Shown here: positions 20,778-33,720 of the stretch, in pieces
Position numbering within the stretch: position 1 is the stretch's first letter
Layout of the letters: each line of letters opens with the position of its first letter
NCBI GenBank assembly: GCA_028456385.1
Contig: JALNQF010000326.1
Location: 1 to 46,894 of the forward strand
Reading direction: 5' to 3'
Source of the DNA: Ophiosphaerella korrae
Lineage: Eukaryota; Ascomycota; Dothideomycetes; Pleosporales; Phaeosphaeriaceae
DNA length: 46,894 bases
Notes under the pieces: generated by a model
The model's database searches: none
What the model was told of the DNA's origin: nothing
The model's input: only the letters and a program-made list of their open reading frames with translations
Program-made: the position numbers and the translations under genes

Positions 20778-22942
20778 TAATAGAAATTAGCTATAGTATA
20801 TCTTAATTTAGTAAAAACTTTTTATCTCTAAAGTATAAGAGTTTTAAAGAAAAAACTACGTATATACTTTTACTTAGTATTTCTTAAAGTAGTATTAGTT
20901 TATATACTTTACTATTATAGATAACTTTTTAAATAAAGTATAAGCTTACTTATTAGGAATTTAATTTTAAAGTTAAGTAAGTAGTTTTCTAATTAGCTAT
21001 ACTAATATAAGCTTAGTTACTAACTTTATATACTAGTTTACTTTAGTAAAAGGTATTAGCTTAAGCTACCTACTTTTATTATACCTAGAGTATTTTTTCT
21101 TTAAAGTAAGCTACTAAGTTACTATAAGTATTAAGTAGCTTATCTACTTATATATATTAGTTATATTAAGCTAGGTTTAGTTTAGCTTTATTATTTTTAC
21201 TAGAGTATATACTACTATAAAAGTAATACCCTAGATTTATAAGAAATAAAGTTATTTTAATAAATATATTAATAGTATTATTTACTTAGAACTTAGCTAT
21301 ATATAGCTAGGCTACTTAGTTATCTTATATATAGTTAATATATTACTTTAAATTTTTTTTTAAAGATTAGTTTACTTACTTAGTTTAGCTATTAGTTTCT
21401 AAGTATTAAGTAGTTAAAAGCTTTTATATAATATAGATGCGTGTATATATATAGTATAAAAATTAACTAATAAAAGTTATTTTTCTATTAGATATAATAT
21501 TTATTAAAACTCTATAAAGCTTAAAAATAGATATAAAATATTAAGTAGCTTTTTTAAGTTTTAGAAACTTATAATAGAAAAAATAGTATCTTTTTATAAA
21601 GTAGTAGTAAATTACTAGGATATATTTATATACTTAGCTACTATTTTTACTAGCTAGTAAAGCTTAAATATAGTCTACTAAGATATTATTTTAAAGTATA
21701 TAAAGAATTAGTAAAAGTTAAAAGTAACTAAGTTTACTATTTTATAAGCTCTATATATAGTAGTAGATTAGGTATATATTATAAAGTTACTTAATAGCTT
21801 AGAGTATTTTAAGTTAATAATAGTACTTATATATTAGATATAGTATACTATAGAGTTTTTTATAGCTTACTAACTAATAGTTATAGTATAAATTAAAGAT
21901 TTAGTAGTATAAATAAGTATTTAGAAAAATATATAGATATATTTTATTAACTTAAACGTACTTTTCTTTTTTTAATCTAGTAAAGCTAATATTAGTATAT
22001 AAGAAGTAGTATCTTACTTTATAGAAGGCTTTTAATAGTTTTTATTATTTACTATCTATAGTAGTAAATATAGGTTAAGTTATATAGTTTTCTAAGTATA
22101 CTATATTTAGTAATTCTTTTATTAGGCGTAAGTTAATAATATATAATAAGAGTTCTAAGTCTAGTTTTTTATTATAAAGTAGTAGAAAATCTTCTTATAA
22201 GTTTACTAATTTAGGTTTTATTTTTATAATATAGTAAAAGTAAGTATATACTATAGTAGCTTATATTAGTATAAATCTATTTAGCTTTTATAAGTTTATA
22301 AGGCTTAGAGTATAAATTACTATATTTAGTATAAGTTTTATACTTAGAGCTAAAACTTAAGAGCTTAGTATAATAAAGGTTTTCTAGATACTTAAGACTT
22401 TTATAAACTCTATTACAAGTTAAAAGTAAAGCTAATATAATAAAGATTATAATACTATATAGTTATAATCTAAAGTAGAGCTAATATACTATATAAGTAT
22501 ATAAAAAGCTTAATACTTATAAAAAAAGTAAAGTAAGTATTATTTTCTCTTAGATACTAGTAGTACTATTAAATACTATCTATTATCTTTTTACTATCTC
22601 TTATAGCTTATAGTAAGTACTATTATTTTCTAGTTACTTTTTAATATAATAATACTTCTTCTACTAATAGTTTAGAGATAATAATAATATACTTTTTATA
22701 ATAAGCTATAATAATAAAAGAAAATATATAGTTTATAGTTAAATAAAACCTTATATAGAGTATAAGTAGTATATAGCTAGGTTATATACTAAGTATACTA
22801 GTAATAATTAAAGAATATATCTATAAAGTAACTACTAGACGTAATAAGTTATATAATATAGCTCTTAGTTATTAACTACTTAAAGCTTCTAAGAGAAAGT
22901 ATAGTATAGTAAAAGGTAATAACTTAAGTAAAGATATAATTA
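20778..22942. other. Unit U, segment 4 (unclassified, 2.2 kb)
   Basis: The largest piece of the unrecognised unit, between element C and the F1 LTR. CpA and TpG are nearly absent, so it is among the oldest or most heavily mutated material. One plus-strand frame from about 21020 to 21960 reads as protein-like if TAA/TAG are taken as mutated Gln/Arg/Trp (for example NIDACIYIV near 21435 and NYQDIFIYLATIF near 21608), and another frame carries on further right. I recognise no domain. It could be a DNA transposon, a retroelement part or a decayed host duplication; low complexity makes such frames unreliable. Confidence 0.3.
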
Positions 22943-23310
22943 TATAATAGGCTAGAATATATAATAGAATAATTCTCGCGATATTAATATATTATTACTC
23001 TTAGTTAAAGATAAGATTACTAATATCTTCTTAGTAAAGTATATCTCTATTATCTATATACTTTTACTAATTTATTAATTTATCTCTTATATTTAGTTTT
23101 AGTAGTTATAGATTAATAGATTACTAATCTATTAATCTATTATCTTTTTATATCTATATACTTTATAGATTAATAGATTACTTTACTTATATAATTTAGT
23201 TATAAGTTATTTTTTAATTAAAGTTATTACTCTACTTATCTTATACTTTATTAGTACTTAAGTTAAAGCTAATTAGTTTTATTTTAATTTCTCTTATTAC
23301 TACTATATTA
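22943..23310 (-). repeat. 3' LTR of F1
   Basis: 368 bp, shorter than relatives (437-467 bp in F2). The minus-strand start TAATATAGTAGTAATAAGAG and the inner ATAGATTAATAGATT repeats are recognisable. The distal part (plus-strand left end) lacks about 100 bp found in F2. Confidence 0.75.
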
Positions 23311-24249
23311 CTATTCTCTCTTTTAAGTAGTTCTTTATTTCTTTACTTTAAAGCTAAAGTTATTAACTTAGTTTCTTTATTAATATAAAGTTCTTTACTT
23401 TTTCTTATACTTACTCTTTTAACTTATTATTATCTTACTCTAGCTAATTATATATTATACGTAAGTAATAAAATATTTCTTTACTCTTATTATAAGTTTT
23501 CTAACTTCTTTATTATATATCTTTCTTTAAAGTATAGTAAAGCTTATAAAGTATATATTTATACTAATATTTATATATCTTATAATATTTTAGGCGTTTT
23601 TATAGTAGAGTATAAGTTAAAGATAATTGTATATATATTTATACTTACTTATAATAAAGAGAGCTATTAACTATACTTAAGAAAAACTATTATTATAAAT
23701 TATAAAAGCTAAAAGTAAGTATAAAAAGCTATAGAAAGCTTCTTAGTATATACTAAAAGAATATTAGACTTAACTTCTTAAAAATTATATATAATTATCT
23801 AATAATTAAGCTTATTTAAATTATCTTTATAAGATAAAAGCTTTAAATAATAAGAAGTCTATTTAATAATTTACTACTTTAAAAGCTAAGCTAGATTTAG
23901 AAAATACTATATTAGCTTCTTTCTTTAGTAAATTAAATACCTTTCTATCTATTAAGTATATTTTAAGCCTTCTTTAGAATTTTAATTTTTTTTTTAGTTT
24001 ACTATAAAGTAACTTAAAAGGTTTTAACTTTAGAACTTCTTTAGTTTCTTAGAGTAGTTAAGATTATTTTCTAGTTTCTATATATCTTCTTATAGTTACC
24101 TTTTTTTATCTATACTTATCTATTTTACTAATTAGTAGTTCTTTCTATTATAAATCTAGTACTATAAAATCTTTTTTACTTTTTATTTTTTTTATTCTCT
24201 ATATATATCTTCTTTATATACTAGTAGTTCTATATTTTATAGTACTATC

Positions 24250-24716
24250 TATAATAGAGTTACTTATTATTAACTATAAGTAACTACTAGAAAGAGTATA
24301 GTAGATTAAAAGTTAATAATAAAAGTACGTATTATAATTAAATAATAGACTATAAATAGTAGACTAATTCCTTATAGGTAATATTAATATACTATTACTT
24401 TTAGTTAAAGATTAGATTACTAATACTATCCTAATAATATATATTACTACTAACTATAAACCTATATTAATCTTTTATATATCTCTATAGATTATATTAA
24501 TCTATTATATATAATTATAGATTACTTTAAACTATTTATACGTAATTATAGATTACTTTAATCTATTATACGTACTTATAGATTACTTTACATTCTATAT
24601 CTAGGTTATAGTTTATTTCTTAATCTAGATTATTACTCTACTTATTTTATACTTTATTAGTACTTAAGTTAAGACTAATTAGTTCTATCTTAATTTCTCT
24701 TATTACGCCTATAATA
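24250..24716 (-). repeat. 3' LTR of F2
   Basis: 467 bp. The U3 carries extra ~30-bp units of the type TATAGATTACTTTAATCTAT around 24480-24590, which accounts for the 30-bp length difference from the 5' LTR. Confidence 0.87.
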
Positions 24717-25374
24717 CTATTCTTTTCTTTAAGTAGGTTTTTATTTTACTATCTTAGGGCTAAAGTTATTAATCTAGTTTCTTTATTAATATTAAGTTCT
24801 TTATCTTCTCTCTTTATACTTACTAAGTCTACTCTTTATTATCTTTAATTAGTAGATTATATATTACACTATAGTATTATAATATTTCTTTATTCTTATT
24901 ATAAGTTTTTATACTCTTTATTAGTTTACTTTTCTTTAAAGTATAGTAAAGCTTATAAAGTATATATTTATACTAATACTTATTTATTTTATAACTTATC
25001 TAGTATATCTCTAGTAGAGTATAAGTTAAAGATACTTATTTACGTATCTATACTTATTTATAATAAAGGGAGCTATTAACTACGCTTAAGAAAAACTATC
25101 TATATAGATTATAGAAGCTAAAAGAGAGTATAACTAGATTCTAAGTATATAGATAAAAAATTATACTTGTTTAGTTTATCTTTATAAGATAACAGCCTTA
25201 AATAATAAGAAGTCTATTACTTAGTCTACTTTCTTAGAGTTTAAGCTAGATTTTAAGAATATAGTAGAGGCTACTTAGGCTCTTACTATATTAGGTACAT
25301 CTAACGCCTCTTAACTTACTATTAATAACGCGAGTTTTCTTAGTTTACTACTAGGCGTTCTAGAAGATTTTAAT

Positions 25375-25510
25375 TTTAGAACTCCTCTAGTTTCTTAATA
25401 TAATTAAGATTATCCTATAGTTCTTATATATCTTCTTACAGTTATCTTTTTTTATTTATACCTATCTATTTTACTAGGTAGTAATTTCTTCTATTATAGA
25501 ATTAGTATTA
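25375..25510 (-). pseudogene. Chromodomain of F2
   Basis: By homology with C and G, the minus strand here carries the terminal chromodomain. It is followed leftwards by the 3' region 24734-25374, whose plus strand keeps the antisense frame ending EDFNFRTPLVS, and by the purine tract 24717-24733. Confidence 0.68.
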
Positions 25511-25639
25511 TAAGATCTTTTTAACTTCTTAGTCTTTTTATTTTTTATACGTATCTACTTTATATACTAGTAGTTTTACTTCTTATAGTACTTTTTCTAG
25601 TAGTACTATATAAAATATTAGGTATATCTTTATTTTATC

Positions 25640-28510
25640 TAGTAGCTTTAATTTAAATATAACTAGTATAACTTTCTTTTCTATTTTTTATAGTTTAATC
25701 TTTATATAATCTAGTTTTAAATTTAATTATTTACTTTTAATATTTTTTTATACTAACTATACTTTTTCTCTCTCTTTAAATTAGGGTCCTTTTTTATATT
25801 TTCTATTATAATACTTTACTATATAGTATTATAAGAATTCTACGTCCTATTATAGTAAATTATATATTTCTTTTATTCTATTAATAAAGTTTTCTCTTTT
25901 TAGAGACTATAATACTTTAAATCTTAGTATCTAGTATATATTATAATTAAATCTATAGTTTATAAAAAAAAGTAATACTTTTATTACTATATTCTTTATA
26001 CTATTATATACTAACTATACTATAAGTAGTAGCTATATCTAATTATTCTAGTTATAGTTAAAGTAGTATCTTAAGTACTATTCTAACTATCTATCTATCT
26101 ATAGATAGTATACTATTAATATTTAATATTTAATTTCTAATAATACTATTATTATTCTCTATAGTTTTAATATAAATTATACGTCTCTATCTATAATAAT
26201 CTTATCTAAGATACTATACTAGCTAACTATAGTTTCTAGAACCTAGTATATAGTAACTTCTATCTTACTTTTCTTTTTATATAGTCTAAAGTATAAGTAC
26301 TTTATAAGTTTATCTACTATTATTAGTATTCTATTATACTTAACTCCTAATATTAAGTCTTTTAACTTAAGTAACTTTATAATAAAGTCTATTATAATTA
26401 CTTTCTAGAGTTATTTAAGTACTTTAACTAGTTATAGTATTCTATATAGTTTTATAGTACTTTTATTACTAGTTATCTTACTTTTAAGATATAGTAATTT
26501 TTTAAAAGCCTATCTAGTATTTTATTAATACTCTAGTACTTATATATATATAGATTATAAAATTATTATAAAAATTCCTTTTATATTTTACTTAGAATAT
26601 ATATTCTTTTATAAGCTTTTATAAGTCTTTCTTAGAGCTTAAGTTTTTTTACTTTTTTAAAAGCTATTTATATTTCTTCTTAAATCTCTTTTTCTAGCTT
26701 ACTACTCTTTTTTTTAAGTATTATAACTATTCTAAGTATATTTAAGATTAAATATCTATCTTTATTCTTAACTAAAACTATACTACTAGTATTTACTTCT
26801 TATAAATTTAGTCTTCTACTTAAAGTATTTATAAACTAATTTTCTTTACTCTTAGTATATATAATTTTAAAGTTAAATATTAATAAGTATTCTTATAATC
26901 TTATATAGTATTATAATAAGTCTTTATTTATTATAAATTTTATAAAATTCTTATAGTTTATATAAACCTTTATCTAGTACTTTACTTTTTATAAATATAC
27001 TTTCTACTATTTAAATACTTTATAGACTACTAGTATTTCTTTATTATAAATTAGGTAGTTAAGCTCTACTAGCTTTATATTCTTAGAAAAGTATTTAACT
27101 AAGTATTCTTACTTTATAACCTAGTCTTCTTATATTAGAACTATTCTATAGACTAAGTTTAATATATCTATTTTTACTATTACTAGTTAGTCTAGGTTAT
27201 ATATAAATTTCTATTTAATTTAGTTAAATACCTTATTATATTCTTAAGTCTACTTAAATAGTATATCTTTCTCTATAAGTTTTATTAGTAGTTTTATTAT
27301 TTTAAACTATCTTACTATTAAATTTTTATAAAAGTTTACTAGTCTATAAAACTACTATACTTCTTATAGGTTTTTAGGTATTAGCTATTCCTAGATTACT
27401 TTAATCTTATTTAGGTTAATTTGTATTTTTCCTAGTTTAATACTAAATCTAAGGAAGTCTATTTCTTTAGTTTAGAACTTGTATTTCCTTATCTTAAAGA
27501 ATTATTTATTTTTAGCTAGTTTTTCTAGTACTTTATATATATATATTATACGTATTCTTCTTTTAATTCTAAGAATATAAAGATATTGTCTAGATATATA
27601 AATATAAATACGTCTAGGTATTCTCTTAAGACTATATTAATTCTTTTTTAAAATACTACTAGTATATTTATTAGTCTATAGGGTATAACTATATATTTAT
27701 ATAGTCTATATTATATTTAGAATACTAATTTCTATTTATTACTTTTTTAATCCTAATCTAGTAGTAAGCGTTCTAGATATCTAGTTTTATAAAGATTTAA
27801 GCCTTTTATAGTCTATCTTGTAGTTTATCTATATATAGTAAAAGATACTAGTTTTTATCTATAATTACGTTTATTTTTCTAAAATCTATATAAGGCCTCT
27901 TATTATTTATTCCCTTTTTATCTATAAATATAAGTCTATATACTACTAATAATTAGGAGTTTTATATCTATCTTTTTTTTATTACGTTTTTAATAAATAC
28001 TTATTTAATCTTAGACTTTTTTTTAGTCTTTTAGTAGACTAGGCTCTAGCCTATATTTTTCCTTTTTTCTTTTTTCTAGTTCTATTACTAAATTATATAA
28101 TTAGTATTCTAGGAAGTAATCTTCTAGTTCTATAAGCTATTTCTCCTATCTTTTATATTCTTCTAAGAATTCTCTTTTATAGGTAATTATATTAGCTCTT
28201 AATATATCTATTTTAGAGTAACTAATTTTTTCTATTCTTTAATTAATTATTAGGTTAGTTTTCTATAACTATAGTATTCCTAATATTATTATATCTATAA
28301 CTATATTTTTAATTTTTAACTCTTCTAGCTCTAATATAAAGGGTACTAACTTAAACCTAATAGGTTCCTAGAATAGTTTTCCTTTAATTATACTTAGTTA
28401 TTAAAGGTACCTTTTTATAGTATACTTTATTCTTTAGTTTTCTATAAACTTCTTTAATATAAAGTTCTTTATAGCTTTACTATTAATTATAATTTATATT
28501 TTTCTTTATT
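25640..28510 (-). pseudogene. pol of F2 (protease, RT, RNase H, integrase)
   Basis: Minus strand. The protease active site reads NSKA near 28484-28473 in place of DSGA. In the RT, YLDNIFIF lies near 27599-27577 (GAC AAT; second Asp lost). RNase H is near 27190-26790 and integrase near 26590-25650, aligned with C throughout. In the protease-RT interval a stretch of about 20 bp present in C (near 17821-17840) is missing near 28290. The frame is closed by TAA/TAG about every ten codons. Confidence 0.83.
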
Positions 28511-30261
28511 AATATATTCTTTCTTTATAATATATAAGCCTATTATACTATTAAGTTTTACTTACTTAGGCTATTTTATAAATTATCTATCTTTCTAAAG
28601 CTATTACTTTACATTTTACTTATAATCCTTATATTTTAGATATTTGTCTTCTATATATTTATACTATAGTTACTCTAGGATATATTCTTTAGGTAGTTTT
28701 TTCTCTTGTCTAAGTACTATATATTCTTTATTAAGTATTTTAATAATTTCTAAACCTTTAATATCTTTATTCTAGATAGCTTTTGTATAATTATATCCTT
28801 TTCTTTATACTAGCTAAGTATAATTTCTTACCTTAGCTTTTTTATATATATAGTAATTAGTATTTAAATATAATACTTAGGATACTTTAAAGTATACTAG
28901 ATATTCTAGATCTATTCTCTTATTATCTCTTTCTTAGTACTTGTCTATACTATATCTTGTTTATACTAGAATATAGTATACTACTAGTATACTTAGTATA
29001 TAGGCCTTATTAATCTATTATATTTTTTTATAAAGTACTACTATTCTTTTTATATAGGTATTCTTCTTACTATAACTATATATTACTTTATTTATTATTA
29101 GAATACTATAAACTTTATATTCTTAGGATTATATACTTTCTAGTCTTTATACGCTTACTCTATACTTATAACTAGTAAGTATTTCTAAATAAACTACTAA
29201 TATTTATTTCGTTCTACTATATTTATTATTGTATAGCTATTATAACTATATATATCTAATAGGGTATACTTTATACCTTTTATATTAACTTATCTTTTAT
29301 CTCTTTATAGTTCTTTAGAAGTAACTATAGTAGTTTCTTTATTTTCTACTAGTTTTTTAACGTAGATTAGAAGTACTAGAGCCTTTTCTCTTTCTAAATC
29401 TTCTATTAGTAAGTTCTTTAGATATCTTATCTCTTTAAGCTAATCTTAAATCTTTTCTTTTATTACTACTACTCTATTCTTCTATAAGAACTATTTTACT
29501 CTTTACTTTCTAAAAAAGTATATATAGTAGTTATTTTTATAATAATAGGTTTAATAAAGTATTATATATTATAATTCTTTACTTACTACTACTTTTTCTT
29601 ATAGTTTAGCTTATACTTTAAGTACTTCTTTTTTTTCTTTAGTTATCTTTAACTAAACTTCTTTTTCTTTCTTAGGTCCTTTACTTTTATAGTCTTTTAT
29701 AAAGTATCTTAGCTTCTTATATTTATAATATACTATATCTTTCTTCTTTAATTAGTAGTTTTTTACGTAGTAGCTTTTTTTACTATAGTTAAAGTATATA
29801 AAGTCTTTATACTTTTTCTTATTATTATTATAAGTATCTAGTATTATAGAGTCTTTACTATTATAGTTTCTATAGTATCTACTATATTTATTTATCTAAA
29901 TTAGTTTATATTAGATATTTACTTTTAGTCTTTATTTAAATCTTAATATAAAAGATAGTTTATTCTATTTTATATTTTATAATAGTTATTTAAATTCTAA
30001 TATAGATTCTAGAATACTTTTCTATTACTTAAGTTTTTTAAGTTTCTCTTTTACTAATTAGGTAATATTTATATCTCTAAATACTACTCTTATTCTTTAT
30101 ATAAAGTATTTATAACTTCTAAAGATAGTAGTTAATTTTTTTTATTCTTAGAGCTTATAGACTATAGTCTATCTAGTAAGATTTAATCTATCTTATAGCT
30201 TTTCCTTTTAGGTATATTTTAATATAAGTAACCTTTTTTTCTTTTATATTAAAGTATAGTA

Positions 30262-30695
30262 ATATAGTTAGTAACTAAGTTACGCGTATAAGTAAGTCGC
30301 GTACCCTAAAATATACTAAAAAAGTAAAAAAATAGCTTCTTAAAACTTAATAATAGCTTTATAAATTAAACTAAAAACGTAAGTATAGCCTTATATATAT
30401 ATTATTAGTCTATCCTAAATTTTTAAGCTTCATAGGTTTTATTATTCCTAAGATATAATATTTTAGCCTCTAATTTTCTAGATTTTTTAATTATCTAACT
30501 TTATCTTAAGAACTACTTAATATATTCTTTTTAAACTTAAGTATTAGTTTTAAAATAGGTATACAAAGTTTATATAAAGATTTTAGTTTATTTTATAAAG
30601 TTGTTATTATAATCTAAGAAGCTATTTTTTAACTTTTTTAGTATATTTTAAGGTACGTAACTTACTTACGCGTATAACTTACTTACTAACTAAGT
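30262..30695. mobile_element. MITE with ~81-bp TIRs and TA target
   Basis: A 434-bp non-coding element within the gag of F2. Inverted repeats of about 81 bp lie at 30262-30342 and 30615-30695, with TA at 30260-30261 and 30696-30697. The interrupted F2 sequence reads continuously across one TA when compared with element C near 19900. The TIR starts ACTTAGTTAGTAAGTAAG and contains GTAAGTAAGTTA twice at a 17-bp spacing. Its first 40 positions match the pogo TIR at about 30 sites without gaps, so it is probably a non-autonomous pogo relative. It retains CpG (TACGCG, TCGCGTACC) better than its host. Confidence 0.87.
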
Positions 30696-30782
30696 TACCT
30701 ATATATCTATCTATAACTATACTAAGGCTAAGAAAAGTTTTAGGTCTTTTCTTATTTTATTAAACTTTTTAAGTACTAGTAT

Positions 30783-31243
30783 TGTTATAGTAGTAATAAG
30801 GGAAACTAAGATAGAACTAATTAGTCTACGCTTAGCTACTAACGAAGTATAAGATAAGTAGGGTAACGACCTATAGAACAACGAGTTCGATTAGGAAGCT
30901 AACTACAATATAGACACGTAATAGATTCGTAAATTCGCGATCTTAGTAAACACGAAGCTACAAAGCTATTATATAATAAATTCGTAAATTTGCGATCTTA
31001 GTAAATACGAAGTAACGAAGCCGCTAAGATATTATTACTATATAGTTAGTAGTAATGCGCATTGTTAGGATAGTATTAGCAATTTAATCCTTTAACTATA
31101 GAACGCTAATACAAGATAGTTACAAAACATCTTCTATTGTTTATAGTTATTATAGATCTCTATACGAACTTTTGTTATTACCTTATAATCTACTAACTCT
31201 TCTAAGATAGGTACCTATAGTCGACAATAGAAGGCCTATTATA
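30783..31243 (+). repeat. 5' LTR of G
   Basis: 461 bp, starting TGTTATAGTAGTAATAAGGG and ending CCTATTATA. U3 holds a module repeated at a ~55-bp period (TTCGTAAATT at 30926 and 30981, each followed by TCTTAGTAAA). ATTAGCAA at 31075-31082 may mark the start of R. Confidence 0.95.
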
Positions 31244-31266
31244 CCTTGCTAATTTAGTTATTGCGA
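31244..31266 (+). other. Primer binding site region of G
   Basis: CCTTGCTAATTTAGTTATTG directly follows the LTR. TTGCTAAT (31246-31253) is complementary to ATTAGCAA in the LTR (31075-31082), as a self-priming element needs. No TGG start, so a standard tRNA primer is unlikely. Confidence 0.6.
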
Positions 31267-31289
31267 GAAGCGAAGCGTAAGTAGCGCGT

Positions 31290-32430
31290 GGTCTAGCTAA
31301 TACGATAGTAGAAAGCTTAATAAGTAAAGCCCCTAGGAGCAGTTATAAGTTAGATAGTACTATATAGGAAACGATTAAGGATTGTATAAATAAACTAATT
31401 AATAATAAAGAGAATATAAAGATAGTAATCGAAGCACTAGAAACGCAGAATAAGGAACTACAAGACTATTTAAAATAGAACAAAGTACAAATTAAAGCTA
31501 TTATTAAAGGCTAGAACTAGATAGAATTAATTACCTAACGACTAGAAATAAGTGCAACGAAAAAACTACCTAAGATACCTATCCTTAAGAAGTTTAATAG
31601 GATAAGGGAAAAACTAAGACTCTTTATAGCCTTAGTACAACTCTAGATAGACGTATAAGCACTATACTTTAATATAGAAAAAAAGAAGGTAATATATATT
31701 AGAATGTATCTTAAAGAAAATACAATAAGATAGTTTAAACCTTACTAGATAGACTATACAATATACGCTTTAATAACCTAAAAAGATAAAACAAGAGCTA
31801 TCTTTAGAAGTTACAAATACTTTACTAGACAAATAAGAGTAGTATTTAGAGATATAGACGTTACCTAATAAGCTAAAGAATAGCTAGAAAAGCTTATACA
31901 AAGCTAGAGTGTTCTAGAGTACGTATTATAGTTTAAATAACTATCGCAAAATATAGAGTAGAATAAGTTAGCCTTAATATTATAATTTAAATAAGGACTA
32001 AACTTAAAAATCTAATACAAAATAATTTATATAGAAAAACCCTAAACGCTAGAAGCCCTAAAATAATAGGTAATACAAATTAACGACGATCTTTAAGAAT
32101 AGAAGAAGAACAAGTATAGAGGTTATACCTAGAATTAGGATAAGGGAGACCCTATAATCCTTAACGCTAACAAGGATAAGAAGAGGAAAGAGAATAAAAA
32201 CTTTACGTGCTTTAACTGTAGCAAGAAAGGCTACTACGCAAAAGACTACTAATTATAAAAGAAAAGAGATATAGTATACTATAAATATAGGAAACTAGGA
32301 CACTTTGCAAAAGACTATAGAAGTAAGGACCTAAGAAAAGATAAGGAAACTTAGTTAAAAATAACTAAGAACAAGAAAGAAGTACTAAAAGTACAAGCTA
32401 AACCTTAGGAGAAGGTAGTAGAGAGTAAAG
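31290..32430 (+). pseudogene. gag of G
   Basis: The best preserved Gag in the window. After the N-terminal helical part (NIKIVIEALET near 31415) the capsid-like core runs to about 32110 (FKQGLNLKIQYK near 31985). The first knuckle, at 32208-32249, reads CFNCSKKGYYAKDY, with two Cys still present; the second, at 32278-32319, reads YYKYRKLGHFAKDY, keeping its His. Stops remain, mostly TAG/TAA at Gln positions. The His/Cys-rich patch (YQTFCYNNNYYTHLSSKQG) that follows the knuckles near 32450 is also readable. Confidence 0.87.
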
Positions 32431-33499
32431 AAGTATAACATATAATACTCTATTAGACCTTTTGTTATAACAATAACTACTATACACATCTTTCTAGTAA
32501 ACAAGGAGTAGTATAGTTCCTATAGAAATAGAGATATAAAGTAGCTATAACAAAAGAAAGTAGAATAAAAGTATAGCTAGAAGAAATAGCCTATATAATA
32601 GACCTACTAATAGAAGATTTAGAAGGGGAAGAACTCTAGACCCTATTAATCTAGGCTAAAGAACGAGCACTAGATAAAGAGACTACTATAGCTTCCTCTA
32701 AAGAACTACGAGAAAGTAAAAGACAAGTTAGTATAAGAGGTATAGAATATACCTAGCTAGATATATATAGCTACAATAGCTACACAACGATAGATATAGA
32801 AGAACGAGATAAAGAATAGAGATTTATTTAAACATACTTAATAGTTATAAGTATAGAGGAAGCGTATAAAGACTAGAAAGAACGTAATCCTAAGGAAATA
32901 AAGTTTATACTATTTTAAGAATAGATAAAGTAATATATAGTTATAGTAGGAAGAATACTTATATAAAAAGAATAGTAGTACCTTGTAAGAAAAATACGAT
33001 AGATTAACAAAGCCTATATACTAAGAGTACTAGTAGTATACTATATCCTAATAATAGACACACCTAAAAGAGATAAGTACTAGGAAGGGGATAATAAACT
33101 AATAGATCTAAAATATCTAGTATACTTTAAAGCATTATAGATATTATACCTAGATAGGAATTATATTATATATAGAAACTCTAAAGCAAACAACAATATA
33201 TAGCTTATATAGAGAAGAGGCTATAACTATATAAGAGTAATCCTAGTAGAAGATATCTAAGGATAGGAAATAATCCTAGAAGATAGATACGTAGTAGTAA
33301 GACCTAGTCTAAAACTATCTAAAAAATGCGTCTAAGGAGGACTATAGTATAAGTGTATATATGATAAATACCTAAAACACGAAGAATATAAGCTTAAAGT
33401 AGGCCTATAGCTTAAAAAAGATAGATAGTTTACAAAGAAGCCTAAGTAAGAATAGCTAGAAGGCGTAGGAGGCCTATATATTATAAAAACAAGTACTTA

Positions 33500-33720
33500 C
33501 TAAGAAAGAAAAGTACAATTAATAATTAATAGTAGAGCTACGAGAAACTTTATATTAAAGAAGTTTGTAGAAACATAAGGAATAAGGTATACAACGAAGA
33601 AATATCCTCGACAATTAAGTATAATTAAAGGAAAACTATTCTAAGAACCTATTAGATTCGAAACAGTTCCCTCTATATTAAAATTAGAAGGAATAATAAT
33701 TAAGAATATTAACTATAGGA
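33500..33720 (+). pseudogene. Aspartic protease of G, C-terminally deleted
   Basis: The active site reads NSRA (33528-33539) where DSGA is expected, followed by TRNFILKKFVE. The domain stops at about 33718, where sequence matching D 9368 joins directly to sequence matching D 9592. The deleted ~223 bp contains the second conserved protease block (DVILG in D), so this copy would lack half the protease even without the point mutations. Both the deletion and RIP inactivate it; which came first cannot be told. Confidence 0.82.
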
